NCBI GenBank assembly: GCA_947086415.1
Contig: OX352312.1
Span: forward strand, 248,001 to 312,000
Origin: Pammene aurita
Lineage: Eukaryota; Arthropoda; Insecta; Lepidoptera; Tortricidae
DNA length: 64,000 bases
Direction: 5' to 3'
In this document: positions 1 through 10,963 of the stretch, piece after piece
Layout of the letters: the number at the start of each line of letters is the position of its first letter
Position numbering within the stretch: position 1 is the first letter of the stretch
Made by a program: the position numbers and the translations under genes
The notes under the pieces: generated by a model
What the model saw: the letters and a program-made list of their open reading frames with translations, nothing else
Databases searched by the model: none
Told to the model about the DNA's origin: nothing

Positions 1-150
1 TGTCGCAAAATGAGATCCGTAGTTTTATCGATCCCAATATGCTCATGTTGATCGTGAAAAATACGCAACAAACTCAACCTGACCTTTAGATATGAAACAC
101 AGTAACCTGGATTCCTCGCCAGTAGGAGAATATTTGTAATACAACAGTTC
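1..150 (-). pseudogene. Ty3/Gypsy integrase fragment (N-terminal zinc domain)
   Basis: Read on the minus strand, this stretch encodes the start of a Gypsy integrase. It ends in a His-containing segment (HDQHEHIGIDKTTDLIL), which is the H..H half of the HHCC zinc domain that lets integrase bind element ends. The Cys pair would lie beyond the window edge. The frame used for the first part (tyrosine-rich KYSPTGEESR) is not the frame that carries the HDQHEHIG part, so there is a one-base frameshift near position 60. It is the downstream continuation of the pol remnant at 306-2555, separated from it by the tail insertion at 151-304. Seen: motif and frameshift. Inferred: a dead copy continuing outside the window. 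Confidence 0.7.
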
Positions 151-304
151 TTCAAAAAAGGAGTGTATAGGTTCCTAAAGGGTAGGCAACGCGCATGTAA
201 ATCCTCTGGGGTTGCAGGCGTCCATAGGCTACGGTAACTGCTTACCACCAGGCGGGCCGTATGCTTGTTTGCCACCGTCGTGGTATAAAAAAAAAAAAAA
301 AAAA
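151..304 (+). repeat. LINE/SINE 3' tail insertion with poly(A)
   Basis: A plus-strand 3' tail ends in a run of 18 or more A after a GTGGTATA motif. The conserved core contains GGCGTCCATAGGCTACGGTA and GGGCCGTATGCTTGTTTGCC, and the same core occurs at 57373-57578 (minus), 8398-8498 (plus) and, decayed, near 25684 and 60070. It splits the integrase part of the Gypsy remnant, so it inserted after that element. I recognise it as a tail shared by lepidopteran LINEs and SINEs (CR1/Zenon-like), but the family name is from memory. The 5' boundary is approximate and no clear target duplication was found. Confidence 0.7.
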
Positions 305-305
305 G

Positions 306-2555
306 ATAATTTTCCACAACGTAACGAGATGCATCAAGTTCATTATTTTTAACTTTAGCTTTATCAATCAAATCGCGGGTCTCCTCGTCAGCGGATTGAG
401 CAATTTGTGCCCAGTTTTTTGGTTTATCTACATGGCAGACATCTACAGGATTTCGACTTAGATAGTCTGCATGTTACATCATTACTCCTTTTCGGTATTC
501 TATCGTGAAATTGAAACCCTGCATATACATCCACCACCTGGCCACACGTGGTAGGAGATCCTTTTTTCGTTCTGTTAATTTTAAGGTATTGCAGTCTGTC
601 ACTATTTTGAAAGGAACTCCTAGCAAGTAGTGGCGGAAATGTTGCAAAGCTTTCACAACAGTGAGAGTTTCCAACTCATACGAGTGATATTTAGGTTCGG
701 CGCCTTGAGTAGTCTTACTAAAATAGTCCACAACACGTCTACGATTATCATTATGTATTTGAATAAGTACTGCACCGTATCCGACCGAACTTGCGTCTGT
801 GTGCAGTTCCGTGGGCAGCGAAGGATCGAACACAGCGAGCACGGGCTCATTAGTAAGACACTCAATTAAATATTTTCGAGCCTCAACCTGTTCCTCACCC
901 CATACGAACGGAATCCCCCTCTTCGTCAATCTAGCTATGCAAGCAGTCTTAGCTGCATAATCGGGTATGTATCTTCGGAAGTAACCGGCTAACCCAAGCA
1001 ATTGTCGTATTTGACGTACGTTTGTTGGCACAGGGGAGTCAATCAAGGCTTTTATTTTTCTTTCGCTCGGCCTAACCTGACAATGTGATATCCTACGACC
1101 CAAATACTCTACCTCTGTGGCAACAAACGTACTTTTCTTTAAGTTAATTGAAAACCCGGCGGAAGTCAGTGTTTCAAGAGTTTCGCGCAAGTTATCCAGT
1201 GCCTCGTCAACGGTTGGGGTCAAAACTTTACCCGCGTCTATAAGTGGTTTCAATGTCTTTGTTATTATTCGCTGGTATACAACAGGGGCGTTGGAAAGGC
1301 CATAAGGGACCTTTAGGTATTCAAAGTGCCCTTCAGCTGTCACAAAGCCTGACTTTGGAATTAAATGGCTATCCAGTGCTATCTGATGGAAGCCAGTGGC
1401 CATATCCAAACAACTGAAGTACTTGCTTTTGCCAAGACGGTCTATGTGGTCCTCGATCAGAGGCAGTGGAAAGCGATCTTTCACCGTAATGGCATTTAAC
1501 GCACGGTAATCTACGCACATACGGTCTTTTCCGTCACGTTTTTTAACAAGAAGTACCGGGCTAGCGTACGGTGACTGTGACTCGCGAATAATACCTTTAT
1601 CTAATAGGTCACGAACTATCTCGCGAACTTTAGACTTCTCATCAATAGACATTTTATACGGTCTATAATTAATAGGAGTGTTACTTGTTAATTCAATGTG
1701 CATCTCGCCCGTAGTTACAGTCGTATGGGCCGTGCCCTCAATCAAATGGTCTTTAAAGTTATTAATAATTGCAAACAATTTCTCACGATCGTTCCCGGTA
1801 AGCGGACTATTGATCGGTAGCTGCTCACTGGATTGTACATGTAACACGTCCTTCTTATCGTTAGTATTTGAAAGTTTAGTAACGTAATGATTACCATTCA
1901 TTCGAAGATATGCCACCCCTTCGCCGTTCAAAGCATCCGTCCCAATAATTACAGGCACACTCATACACTCAGGGGGCACGATTAATAGATCAACTTTTAA
2001 AGCGTAATCACTGAATTCAACTAAGAATGTCACATAACCAGTGCAAACGACATTACCGCCTATTCCATGTAAAACTTCATAAGTGGGTAGTATAGTGTGT
2101 TCGAAATGTTTAAGTATTGTTTTACTAATTAAAGAAAACCGAGACCCACTGTCAATCAAAACAGCCGTAGGTATGCCTTGTATTACCGCCGTCGTAATAT
2201 CACTGTCGTCCGAACTACCCGTTAATTCTCGACAAAAATTTACATTGTTTTTATTACGTGATTCTGAACGCTTCTTAGCAAAGCGTACCGTGTCGTCGTG
2301 CCCCGGCTTTGAACAAAACTTGCATACATTCGTAGTAGAATTAGACGAGGACACAGAATGTTTTTTCTCGTCTTTGTTGGGGGTTGTTTCGAGCTGTTTA
2401 AGACGTTTAGGGCAAAATCGTTGCGGGTGGCCTATAGCAAAGCATGAATAACATTTTGATTCACGATTGGGCGTTTTGAAAGTACGACCGCGTTTCCGTG
2501 TGTTAGGTTCAATTTGCCTACTGCGTGAAGGGCGTGTGGATGATTGCGCAATATT
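306..2555 (-). pseudogene. Ty3/Gypsy nucleocapsid, protease, RT and RNase H (broken)
   Basis: This encodes the end of Gag and most of Pol of a Gypsy element. In order on the minus strand there is a CCHC knuckle (CYSCFAIGHPQRFC), a second knuckle whose last Cys is Arg (CKFCSKPGHDDTVR), protease (LIDSGSRFSLIS), RT blocks (SPYASPVLLVKKRDGKDR, FEYLKVPYGLSNAP), RNase H (LHTDASSVGYGAVL, TDCNTLKL) and the start of the link to integrase. Two faults are visible. The RT active-site YxDD box is missing: after the motif LKPLIDAGKVL the protein runs straight on into TPTVDEALDNL, so about ten residues are gone. A TAA at 474-476 interrupts the frame just before HADYLSRNP, a segment that normally continues Pol, and the frame is open again afterwards. 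The frame is the same as that of the upstream gag. Confidence 0.85.
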
Positions 2556-3395
2556 TCAATTAGGTTTTGTATAAATAGAAAGGAATTCGACAAGATCTTT
2601 GGGCATTAGTTGAGCGTTAGTCGCGGCAGCACGAATCTGAGCGTCAGTTATTCCTCGTATAATAATAGCAACCGTTAACTCGTCGCTTAAACCCTTTACT
2701 ATGTTCAATCTTAGTAATGAACGTCTCGCGTATTCTGCATACGTGGTATAACTGTCAGAATTTGTAGACATGACACTAAATAAAATATTAGCAACATCGA
2801 TTCTTCGTGAGCACAATGGTTTAAATTCAAGTTTGAAGTTCGTCCACGAACGATCGTTGGTAACCCATTCGTTGAGCCAACTACGAGCGTCCCCTTTCAA
2901 ACAGTTAGCTATCCTAGAAAGACACTCATTGTCATCCCAATGACTGATATCACGAGCTCTTTCAACCTCTTCACACCAAGAATCGATGTCATGCAAACTT
3001 GGATCAAAATTCGAAATATAATAATGGTTGGATCTTACTTTTGTCAATGCGGTAAGGGCCCCAATGAGCCGGTCAGTAGCATCAGGTACTGCGGTAGAAC
3101 TCCCAATTGGATCGCCGATGGTGCTAGCAGTTGACCCGGGTGGTAACGACGGGGCCTGCGAGCTGGATCCAGGTGCAGCGATGTCCAGGCTGCTGGCCGC
3201 GTCCGCGTGGCTGGCGGCCTGCTCCGCATGGCTGACGGCGCCACTGGCCGGACTTGAGACAACCGGCGCGCTGCCCTCAAGCGCGTGAAGGCGCGCCAAT
3301 ATTTCGCCCAGCTGCTCTTGGATGCCGTCTGTTCCTGGAACTGACTGATTATTCTGCCTACTCCTACCCCTATTACGAGTGGATCTATCGGCCAT
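2556..3395 (-). pseudogene. Ty3/Gypsy Gag, truncated by an in-frame TGA
   Basis: This 279-residue frame starts MADRSTRNRGRSRQNN and has a Ser/Ala/Pro-rich linker (residues about 45-105). A capsid-like part follows: SNFDPSLHDIDSWCEEVERA, then CLKGDARSWLNEW and FKPLCSRR, the pattern of a retrotransposon Gag capsid. It ends at a TGA at 2556-2558. The frame stays open beyond that stop and encodes the nucleocapsid zinc knuckles and then protease, all in register, so the TGA falls inside what was one Gag-Pol frame. That fits a nonsense mutation. Programmed readthrough is possible, but the other damage downstream argues against it. The segment at 3045-3285 is GC-rich compared with its surroundings. 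Confidence 0.8.
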
Positions 3396-4740
3396 TATTC
3401 ATTTACTTAAGTTTTTAGACTTTAATCAATCTTCAATAGGCGAAAAGCACTATCCCAGTTCTGATTTTAGCGAGAGCCAGGATTTTTATTAAAGAAAATA
3501 TAAAACAGATTGACTTATTTATTTCAATTTCCACAATTATGATCTTAATTACTAAAATCCTAATAAAAACGATTATTCATTAAATAAAATGATTTAAGCA
3601 ATAGATTTACAAATAGATGAGCAATATGCACAGAATGGACAAATGGAGATTTCCTCAGATATCCTTACTCCACGAGGTCTCGATGCGAAAAGAGGGCGAA
3701 CCCGGAGGGTACCCTCGCTTATAAAGGTTTGCGAGGGAGGCGGCGGTGGTGACGTAGCAATGTCATCAAATGGAATAGTCGTATATCTCCTTTTAATATT
3801 TTAGTCTCCAATTATGATCAAGAATATACACTCTTAAAATCTTTCGCAATTCTCACGGGCACCGTGTACAGAAAGTCGTTTCACATCTCTACGTTATATA
3901 ATTATATTTCTGTAAACTAGACACATATTATAATGAACCTCCCGGTCTATTTGTACCCTCTCTTTGTTCTTGTACATTGTGTACGACATATGTTGTTTAT
4001 GATGAAGACTGTTTGTGTTCTAAATAAATTTAAAAAAATATTATTAATTTAAGTGTGTTATCAAGAATAAGCTTGTGTTATTGAAATGGTTTTGGTTTTA
4101 TTAAAATTAAAAATAACTCGTACTTTTTTCTATTGTGACTCATATTTAACTGAACTGTAAAAAATATGTGCAAATAAACTTCGAAGAGTTTTTGCAAGAT
4201 GTTCGAATGTTGTGGCTACAGTCATTATTATTGGCTAATCACTAACATGGTGAGGACTGAGGTGCCTCGATCGATTGGCGACGAGTGCGGCTTCGCTCGT
4301 CTCTACGTAATTACTCGCCCGACGATCGGTCACAGGGGAGACGAAAATAAGCAGTCTCCTTATTGTATGATGAAATACTCTATGGCTTCATGATGTACAC
4401 TAAATCGTTACGAGAATTACGAAGGGTAAAAATGGTAGTCAGCTACGAAAGTTGCCGAAAAAAGAAAAAAAAAAAAAAAAAAAAATCCAGTGACTCGTAA
4501 TGCCATACGATAAATAAGTTGCCGAACGAAATAAGATTACAAAAGTAGCTAGACACATTTGTCAACTCAGACAGCAACACAGTATTAATAAACATAGTTT
4601 TCACTGACATAATATTTATAAATAAATAATGATTACTTAATCTAATTGTGTTGACGTAGACGTAGGTATTAATAGTTATTTGTTATATTTTTATTAGAAG
4701 CTAACTATTGACAAATTTGTTATTATGTTAGATAATTGTA
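3396..4740. other. Gypsy leader and unresolved upstream sequence
   Basis: Directly upstream of the minus-strand gag there should be a primer site and 5' LTR. A TGG-starting segment (minus strand TGGCTCTCGCTAAAATC, about 3464-3480) is a weak primer-site candidate, and a minus-strand TATAAG-like box lies near 3718-3724 in a GC-rich patch. I could not find LTR ends because the partner LTR is outside the window. Further right is AT-rich sequence with a run of A at 4463-4485 and no convincing ORF. Confidence 0.3.
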
Positions 4741-4742
4741 TA

Positions 4743-5261
4743 CAGGGTGTAATCGTTAAGTGTAGCCAGGCGATTACTCCGAAAATATAAGAGATATTAG
4801 AAAATATCTAACGGATATCGAAAGTGCGTCACCTAATGAGTAAAATTACATTAAAATCAGAACTATCCCAAACATTAACTTCAAACCCTCCCATACAACA
4901 TTAAAGAGGACCCGTGTATGTATCGAACAAGAAGGGCGTCACTTCGAACAACTGCTGTAAACAAAAACAAAAATAAATGTTTGATTTATTATTTTATAAA
5001 TGGTAGTTTTATTATTTTATTACAGTTTATTCGTGCTAATAATTAATCTCAAGCAGTTTTATCTCTTACGGCACCGACGTTCTACTTTGAGAGTGAGTCA
5101 TCGTAGGTACTAACTGTATGGGAGCGTTTAAACTTAATATTTTTAATATTAATACTTTTATTTCAAAAAAGTTATTAATGCAATTTTATCAGTTTGAAAA
5201 TGTCTAATATCTCTTATATTTACGGAATAATCGCCTGGCTACACTTAACGATTACACCCTG
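4743..5261. mobile_element. 519-bp inverted-repeat element flanked by TA (MITE)
   Basis: The ends are CAGGGTGTAATCGTTAAGTG and its inverse. The inverted similarity runs for about 65 bp (through CCAGGCGATTACTCCG and TATAAGAGATATTAG) with only a few mismatches. A TA dinucleotide sits on each side (4741-4742 and 5262-5263), as expected for a Tc1/mariner-type target duplication. The interior holds no ORF, so it would depend on a transposase from elsewhere. Seen: TIRs and TA. Inferred: superfamily. Confidence 0.85.
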
Positions 5262-5492
5262 TATATGTGATAACTGTTCTAAGTGATAATTGTATATGCG
5301 TGTAATTAAATATATGTGAAATTGACATAATATAAAATTCAAACGCAATGTATATTGTTATATGAATAAATGACTATGACTATGGCTATGACATAAATAT
5401 GTTTGCCAGATATCAGTATTTCTCTGTTGCTCCAAGGTTAGCTGGAACCTGGAAAATTGTACCTATGTTTTATAATGGTCTAAGTTACGTAT

Positions 5493-6566
5493 TATTTATT
5501 TATTTATTTAATCTTTATTGCACAAAAAGAAAACTTATCGTACAAAAGGCGAACTTAATGCCATGAGGCATTCTCTACCAGTCAACCTTAGGGCCAAGCA
5601 GAAAGATTGTAGGCGGTGCTTCTAACTATACAGAAAACAAATTATATGACAGAAGCATAAAACTTTAAAAAGATGCGAAACTACATCCTTAATTCTTACA
5701 CATAAACTACATAATTCTAATATACATAAAATACATAAATCAATACATACATACATAGATACATATATATACATACATACATACGACCATACATATATAC
5801 ATACATATCCGAAGAATCTTGTTAGAGACGATACTTAGAATTTCTTTGATCCACCAGCAAAGAAATCACGCACAGATTTTTTAAAAGCGTACTTGCTCGG
5901 TGCTTTTCTAATTTTAGGGGGAAGACTGTTCCAGAGACGAGCTGCTCGAATGGTAAATGAATTGGACATGAAACCAGACCGATGAAGAGGGATGGAGAGA
6001 GACAGATTGCCCGAAGAGCGAAGTTGACGATCGCGAGAGACACCATAAAACTGAAGGGAGGTTTTAAGATACTCAGGGGCTTGCGAATCATTGAGTATTG
6101 AGTAGAGAGTACATAGCAAGCGGATATTTCGCCGCTGCCGAATGGGAAACCAACCAAGTTGCGCGCGAAACTCTGACACGTGGTCGTATTTACGGAGGCA
6201 GAAAATAAACCTGATGCAATTATTAAGGAGTCGATCCAGTTTGTCAAGGTGCTCTTCATTCAAATCGGGATAGCACACATCACCATAGTCTATAATTGGC
6301 AATATCAACGCGTTAACTAACAAGACCTTAGTTTTAATGGGCAAGAAGTGCCTGAGCTTGTTTAGTGAGTGAAGTGACCATGTGACCTTCCGACTGATCT
6401 CAGCAATTTGTGGTCTCCAGCTCAAGGTGCAGTCCAAGTGCACGCCCAAGTCCTTGACACTCTGACTAAAAGGAATGGGAATTCCGTTAAAATGAATATT
6501 ATCGAACGAGCGGAGCGTAAGCGAAGCGAAGTTCTTACAAACAACTTCGGACGCAACTGTCACCTA
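5493..6566 (-). mobile_element. 5'-truncated non-LTR retrotransposon (LINE)
   Basis: This minus-strand copy keeps the last part of the RT protein (5835-6563), a 3' untranslated region and an AAAT-type tail at 5493-5515 (seen as repeated ATTT on the plus strand). The 3' end contains GCAATAAAGATT on the minus strand, a motif repeated at the end of the LINE at 15875-16912 and in the tail at 10510-10546. The untranslated region includes a CATA/CATATA microsatellite at about 5743-5815. Truncation at 6566 is typical of incomplete target-primed reverse transcription. Confidence 0.75.
5835..6563 (-). pseudogene. LINE reverse transcriptase, C-terminal 242 residues
   Basis: The protein matches the thumb and C-terminal part of insect LINE ORF2. 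It contains VKDLGVHLDCTLSW (the usual KxLGVxxDxxLxW box), then LPIIDYGDVCYPDL, then a C-terminal AARLWNSLPPKIRKAP. The palm with the YxDD active site and the endonuclease are absent because the copy is 5'-truncated. The frame is open for the whole remaining length, so the copy is fairly young, but it cannot make an active enzyme. It is about half-identical by eye to the LINE protein at 15905-16597, so both belong to one broad clade (Jockey/CR1-like; clade from memory). Confidence 0.8.
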
Positions 6567-6594
6567 GCTACTGGGACGTCTCGGCATTTTGATG

Positions 6595-6822
6595 GTTTTT
6601 TGATTTTGAGCATTTGTTCCGCGATAACTTTAGTAACATTTTTCTGATCTTTATGAAATTTATTGGAGTTGTACCAGAGATACATATAATTTGAGGTTTC
6701 GTATATGAGCAGGATCGATCAAGGGGTTATGGAGCTAGAAGACGTGTAACAAACATCATAAGGGTCTTGTTATATTGGACAACACGTTTACAAAGGAATT
6801 CGCGAGTTCTCAGTTCGAGGCG
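6595..6822 (+). repeat. Dispersed repeat, copy A (inverted partner at 11583-11806)
   Basis: This segment is the reverse complement, with divergence, of 11583-11806. Shared words include GATCTTTATGAAATTT, GCAGGATCGATCAAGG, GGAGCTAGAAG and CGCGAGTTCTCAG. Neither copy has an ORF of note. It is probably part of an older transposon whose ends I did not locate. Confidence 0.6.
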
Positions 6823-6937
6823 GACTACTAGTTTATGTGTATCGAGCAGCGAGCGTGCAGTACATTCGACCAATGCAATCTGGATGTGTGGACATTGTGG
6901 ACCCACCGTCATACGGGCCGTGTTTAGGAAATGCAAA

Positions 6938-6985
6938 ACCGGTATTTTTGTATATGGGTGTTGCCCATACAAAAATATTGGTATT
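6938..6985. repeat. Imperfect hairpin
   Basis: The arms read GGTATTTTTGTATATGGGT and, inverted, GCCCATACAAAAATATTGG, with a very short loop. It lies in otherwise unexplained sequence (6823-7160) and may be the remnant of a small foldback element. Confidence 0.5.
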
Positions 6986-7161
6986 GCGACGGCCGCGTCG
7001 GCCACGCTTAATACTGAACTCGGCCTGTTACTTTTAAAGCGACGTAAAAATCCAATCAGCTTTATTGGGGTCTATTCTGATTCCTTTGTCTTATTTAAGA
7101 CTTTAATAGTTTGATGCATACAAAGGTTAAATAACAAATAATATAAGTAATTATATTTTGT

Positions 7162-7200
7162 GTAAGGTTTTCTCATGATAATATTATGAGAAAACCTTAC
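7162..7200. repeat. 15-bp perfect stem-loop
   Basis: GTAAGGTTTTCTCAT (7162-7176) and its exact inverse (7186-7200) flank a 9-base loop, with a looser TGTG/CACA extension outside. It is too small to classify; a miniature foldback element is a fair guess. Confidence 0.6.
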
Positions 7201-7205
7201 CTACA

Positions 7206-8229
7206 CAAATCAACATAGGTTTTCGTATTTGTACAAATTTTAATTAAATTATCTGTGAATTATTATGGTGCTCGACACATTTATCTAAATTCATAATCTC
7301 ACATACGAACATTCATAACTGACCTGGAAATTCACAGCATTGGAGACATTGGAGAAAATTTATATCAGTTTTTATCTGTGGTAATGAATTTATTTGTATT
7401 GTTTCAACAAAGGTATATCACGTCTTATATTTCAGTAGGTAGAAACAATACATATCTAAAGATTTGTGACCTTTCTATATGCTATCAATCCACGATAGGG
7501 TCGGTAGGTAACTATAAAGTACGCATTTCTGCTTTTTGCGTCTTATTTTTGACAAAGTGCGTTTTGATCGTACCCCAAAGCCTGTACAATAAAGCCGTGT
7601 TTTAATTTAAATGCCGTCTGTGTCATTTTAAAGACCTGCTTTAATTCAAAAAGGTGTATAAATGTGTGGCTCATCTGACAAAGGGTGACGCACCCCATTA
7701 CGCTAACGACGGACTTAGGATGTAAAGCGATTGTCACGCAAACCAACTTACTACTTGGAAGCCTATTCGATGTATATCATTTGTAATGATACTAATGATT
7801 GTGGTTCAGCAAGTTTTAAACCTCTCAAAAATGTGACAGATCAGAAATGTGAGTTGTTACTCGTATTAAACATGCTCATGCCAAGAAGATATTAAAATGA
7901 AATATATCTTACAGTCATAATCATAACGATACATCAAATTGGTTATTGAATTTAAATACTCATTAGAGAAAATAAAAAATCTACATGTTTATAATGACTT
8001 GAATGTGAGTTACTTAAATGAGAAACTAGTAGGCGACATTGGTTATTAAAATCACCTTTTTTAGATGGCATTTTAATGACAAAATCACATCACTAATTTT
8101 GAATTAAGCAGAAACGTCTGCTAACGAAATTTCAATTTTATGATTAAAGGAAAAATTTTAAAATTCACCGCGTCTGCCTGTGACGTAAACAATAGAGGAA
8201 CAGATAGAAACATTAACCGAGGTTGGGCG
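7206..8229. other. No recognised feature
   Basis: AT-rich sequence. ORFs here are under 76 codons and show no recognisable motifs. I see no convincing gene, repeat or RNA in it. Confidence 0.4.
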
Positions 8230-8230
8230 A

Positions 8231-8498
8231 ACGTCGATAGCTCAGTTGGTTAGAGCGATCGGACCGGTGTTCCGGAAGGGCGCAAGTTCGAATTTTGCTC
8301 GACCCGGTGGATTTGAATTTTTTCTTTATTATGGAATATTAAAATATTGTTTATTGATTAAATTAAATGTATTTAAGCTTTTGTAAACAACTCCTTTGTA
8401 ATGTGACATATGAAACCTCTGGGGGCGTTCAGAGGCGGCGGTACCTGCTTAACATCAGACGGGCCGTATGCTTGTTTACAACCGTCGTAGTATAAAAA
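8231..8498 (+). mobile_element. SINE with tRNA-like head and shared LINE tail
   Basis: The head has an A-box-like TAGCTCAGTTGG at 8238-8249 and a B-box-like AAGTTCGAATT at 8284-8294, in tRNA-like spacing. These are the internal RNA polymerase III promoter elements. The right part (8398-8498) carries the tail core GGGCCGTATGCTTGTTTAC followed by ACCGTCGTAGTATAAAAAA, as at 151-304. It directly abuts the palindrome at 8499-9123. The B box is degenerate and the copy is old. A functional tRNA gene is ruled out because no cloverleaf closes. Confidence 0.7.
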
Positions 8499-8782
8499 AT
8501 CCCACCAAAAACATAAATGTAAAAAAGGAGAGCCAAGTTCAATACAAAAGGCTTCGCCGCAAAAAGAATGGAGATCTAAATGAGTGCCAAGTTCTATGCA
8601 AAATCCAAATATGTATTTATAGGAACAAAATAACATTATGAACAAGTATTAAACTCTATTTCTTTGCTTTATTGGATACCTATAACAATTGCTGTTATTT
8701 AAAAATGTGAGATCTTAAAGTAGGTTAGATTTGACTTGGCCAGTTTTCATTACAACAGTCATTTTATAAAGTTATTCAACAT

Positions 8783-8847
<65 letters not shown>

Positions 8848-9123
8848 TCTAATAAAAACTGGCCAAGTCAAATCTGACCTACTTTAAGATCTCACCATTT
8901 TTAAATAACACCAATTGTTATTATAGGTATCCAATAAAGCAAAAAAATAGAGTTTAATACTTGTTCATAATGTTATTTTGTTCCTATAAATACATATTTG
9001 GATTTTGCATAGAACTTGGCACTCATTTAGATCTCCATTATTTTTGCGGCGAAGCCCACAGCCAAGCATAATTTTTGTATTGAACTTGGCTCTCCTTTTT
9101 TACATTTATGTTTTTGGTGGGAT
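8499..9123. repeat. 625-bp palindrome with an (AT)n centre
   Basis: The left arm (8499-8755) and right arm (about 8848-9123) are inverted copies. The right arm has a short extra segment near 9058-9075. Outer ends read ATCCCACCAAAAACATAAAT and its inverse. Inner ends read ACTGGCCAAGTCAAATCT-type sequence in both arms. The centre is an AT dinucleotide run of about 70 bp (8781-8844). No ORF crosses it. It could be a foldback transposon or an inverted duplication, and would extrude as a cruciform or hairpin. Confidence 0.8.
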
Positions 9124-10500
9124 ATCATTACTTTTTGTAAAGAAAACTAGGCAGGTATTGAGATTTAATGTTTTTTCTTGCGTTTCCGCTCCATGGTTTT
9201 CTTTTTATGCTATTGTCTACATTCTCTTTTTATGTAGAATTACTTCTGTTCTGTGTATAATTATGTGGTGCCGCGCGCCGCCCACGACACACCGTTGGCC
9301 GGTCGTTTAGCGTTTAAAGTTTTTGTATGGAGACACCACTTATTTTTTGACTTAACTTAATTTTTATATTTCTGTTATATAGCAAATATAATAATATATA
9401 TATTGGGATAGTTTCAAATATCTGCTTGTAACGGTTCCAACGATACAATTAAAAATGTTTTCGGACCCCTCCCCATTTTTTAACTTTTTTCATTTTTACA
9501 TTTTTTCCTACGCTTACACACAATTACCGAGCTGGATTCCAAATTTCATCCTTCTAGGTCATCTGGAAGTAGGTTAGATTTAGGTACTATATGTCAGTAT
9601 TGTCAGTCAGTCAGTCAGTGCTAAAATTTACGACTTTTTGACCTTCATATCTTTATAACCGTTTGAGCTAGCTTCCTGAAATTTGGGCTTCTAGATGTCC
9701 TTATGGATATAATTAAACACACGTAGTTTTATGTGTTTACGTTAAAGAGGTTTTGAGTTATAGAACGGTCAAAAGTGGCACCAAGTGGTTCGTGTAATAT
9801 ACACTTGGCACTGGCTAGCCAGTTCCTTTGCTTGAACTTGGCTTGACACGCTGCCGCGTGTCTAGATAATGAAGTGTAAACATATGTCTGTCGTCGACGA
9901 AAGTTCTGATTATTTAGCTATCTAAGCCCTTATTTTACAATGGGGAAGGCCTGTGAAAACTTTTTGTAGAGGGCGCTATTACAGATACCATACTATAAGA
10001 GAAAGAGACAGAATATGAATGGTCCTTAACTAGTATGCAGTCAAAAAGATTTTCTTAAGCAAAAACCTTCCCTATGGCGTTAATCTACAGCTTTTTAATT
10101 TTAGTGTATTTCAGAAGACGGTGGATTTCAATTTCAGAGCATTTCGAGAGACAAAACATTGAATCATTAAAGCGAAAATAAATAGAAACTATTTCGCGCC
10201 ATACCAATTTAGTTTTTCTAAGGACCAATGTTGGAGATGTCACTTTGACAGTTGCCTTCCCCATTGTTGGAATTAGCGAAGGTCACCGAAGACTGAAGAT
10301 GGCTGTACAGAGTTTACATAACGTCTGTGTACAGTACGACGCTGTCAACACGTCGAAAAGACGGCAAACATCCGCGGCCGCCGGTCACACCGATAGCTCA
10401 TCAAATTTACGATACAGGGGAAATATGCACAAAACACACCTCGTAAAAATTATTTATCGCACAAAATAACCAGAGTACAAAGGGCGGACTTAGTGCTATA
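9124..10500. other. No gene; old repeat fragments
   Basis: A short CAGT microsatellite lies at 9601-9620. The text after it (cation-poor GACTTTTTGACC, then TTTATAACCGTTTGAGC) resembles common non-autonomous repeats but I could not define ends. ORFs are short and unrecognised, including 10245-10469. Confidence 0.4.
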
Positions 10501-10509
10501 AGACATTGA

Positions 10510-10890
10510 TTTATTTAACCTTTATTGCACAATACAATTTTACTTAACGGCCTCCTAGCCTAGTTGGTAGTGACCCTGCCTATGAAGCCGAAGGTCCCGG
10601 GTTCGAATCCTGGTCAGGGCATTTATTTGTGTATTCATCACGGATATTTGTTCCTGAGTTATGGATGTTTTCTATGTATTTAAGTATTTATCTATATCTA
10701 TCTATTATATATATCGTCGTCTAGTACCCACAACACAAGCCTTATTGAGCTTACTGTGGGACTAGGTTGATTTGTGTAAGATTGTCCCATAATATTATTT
10801 ATTTATAATATTATTATTATACAAGAAAATACAAACGGCTGACTTAATGTCTTAAGGCATTCACTACCAGTCAATCTTTGAGCCAAACAA
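10510..10890 (-). mobile_element. LINE 3' end split by a SINE
   Basis: The sequence TTATTTAACCTTTATTGCAC at about 10510-10530, and the sequence after 10812 (AAGAAAATACAAACGG, then GACTTAATGTCTTAAGGCAT and ACCAGTCAATCTTTG), are the two parts of one LINE tail. The same text is continuous at 5510-5590. The SINE at 10547-10795 lies between the parts. Orientation is minus. No coding part remains. Confidence 0.7.
10547..10795 (+). mobile_element. SINE with well-preserved tRNA-like head
   Basis: The A box TAGCCTAGTTGG (10556-10567) and the B box GGTTCGAATCC (10600-10610, a perfect consensus) form an internal Pol III promoter. The body then runs through GGTCAGGGCATTTATTTGTG to a 3' part with CAACACAAGCCTTATTGAGC and GTAAGATTGTCCCATAATAT. 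Other copies are the minus-strand halves at 15757-15874 and 16913-17045 and the fragments around 37478 and 38230. It is inserted in a LINE tail. The head is tRNA-derived, but the body is far longer than a tRNA, so this is not a tRNA gene. Confidence 0.85.
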
Positions 10891-10963
10891 AAACTAATAA
10901 TTGTTAAGACAAAAGCAAAGAGATCGTGGGCGGAGTTACTAACTACTAAAAATAAAAAGACTA

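Noticed and set aside
2556..2558. Programmed readthrough of the gag TGA
   Set aside because: The frame is open after it, but the stop lies before the nucleocapsid knuckles, and Pol carries a missing active site and another stop, so mutation is simpler. Kept only as a minor alternative.
10556..10610. tRNA gene (A and B boxes with consensus B box)
   Set aside because: The head continues into a SINE body, no acceptor stem closes, and partial copies of the same sequence occur elsewhere in the window. The heads at 8238 and 16979 were rejected for the same reason.
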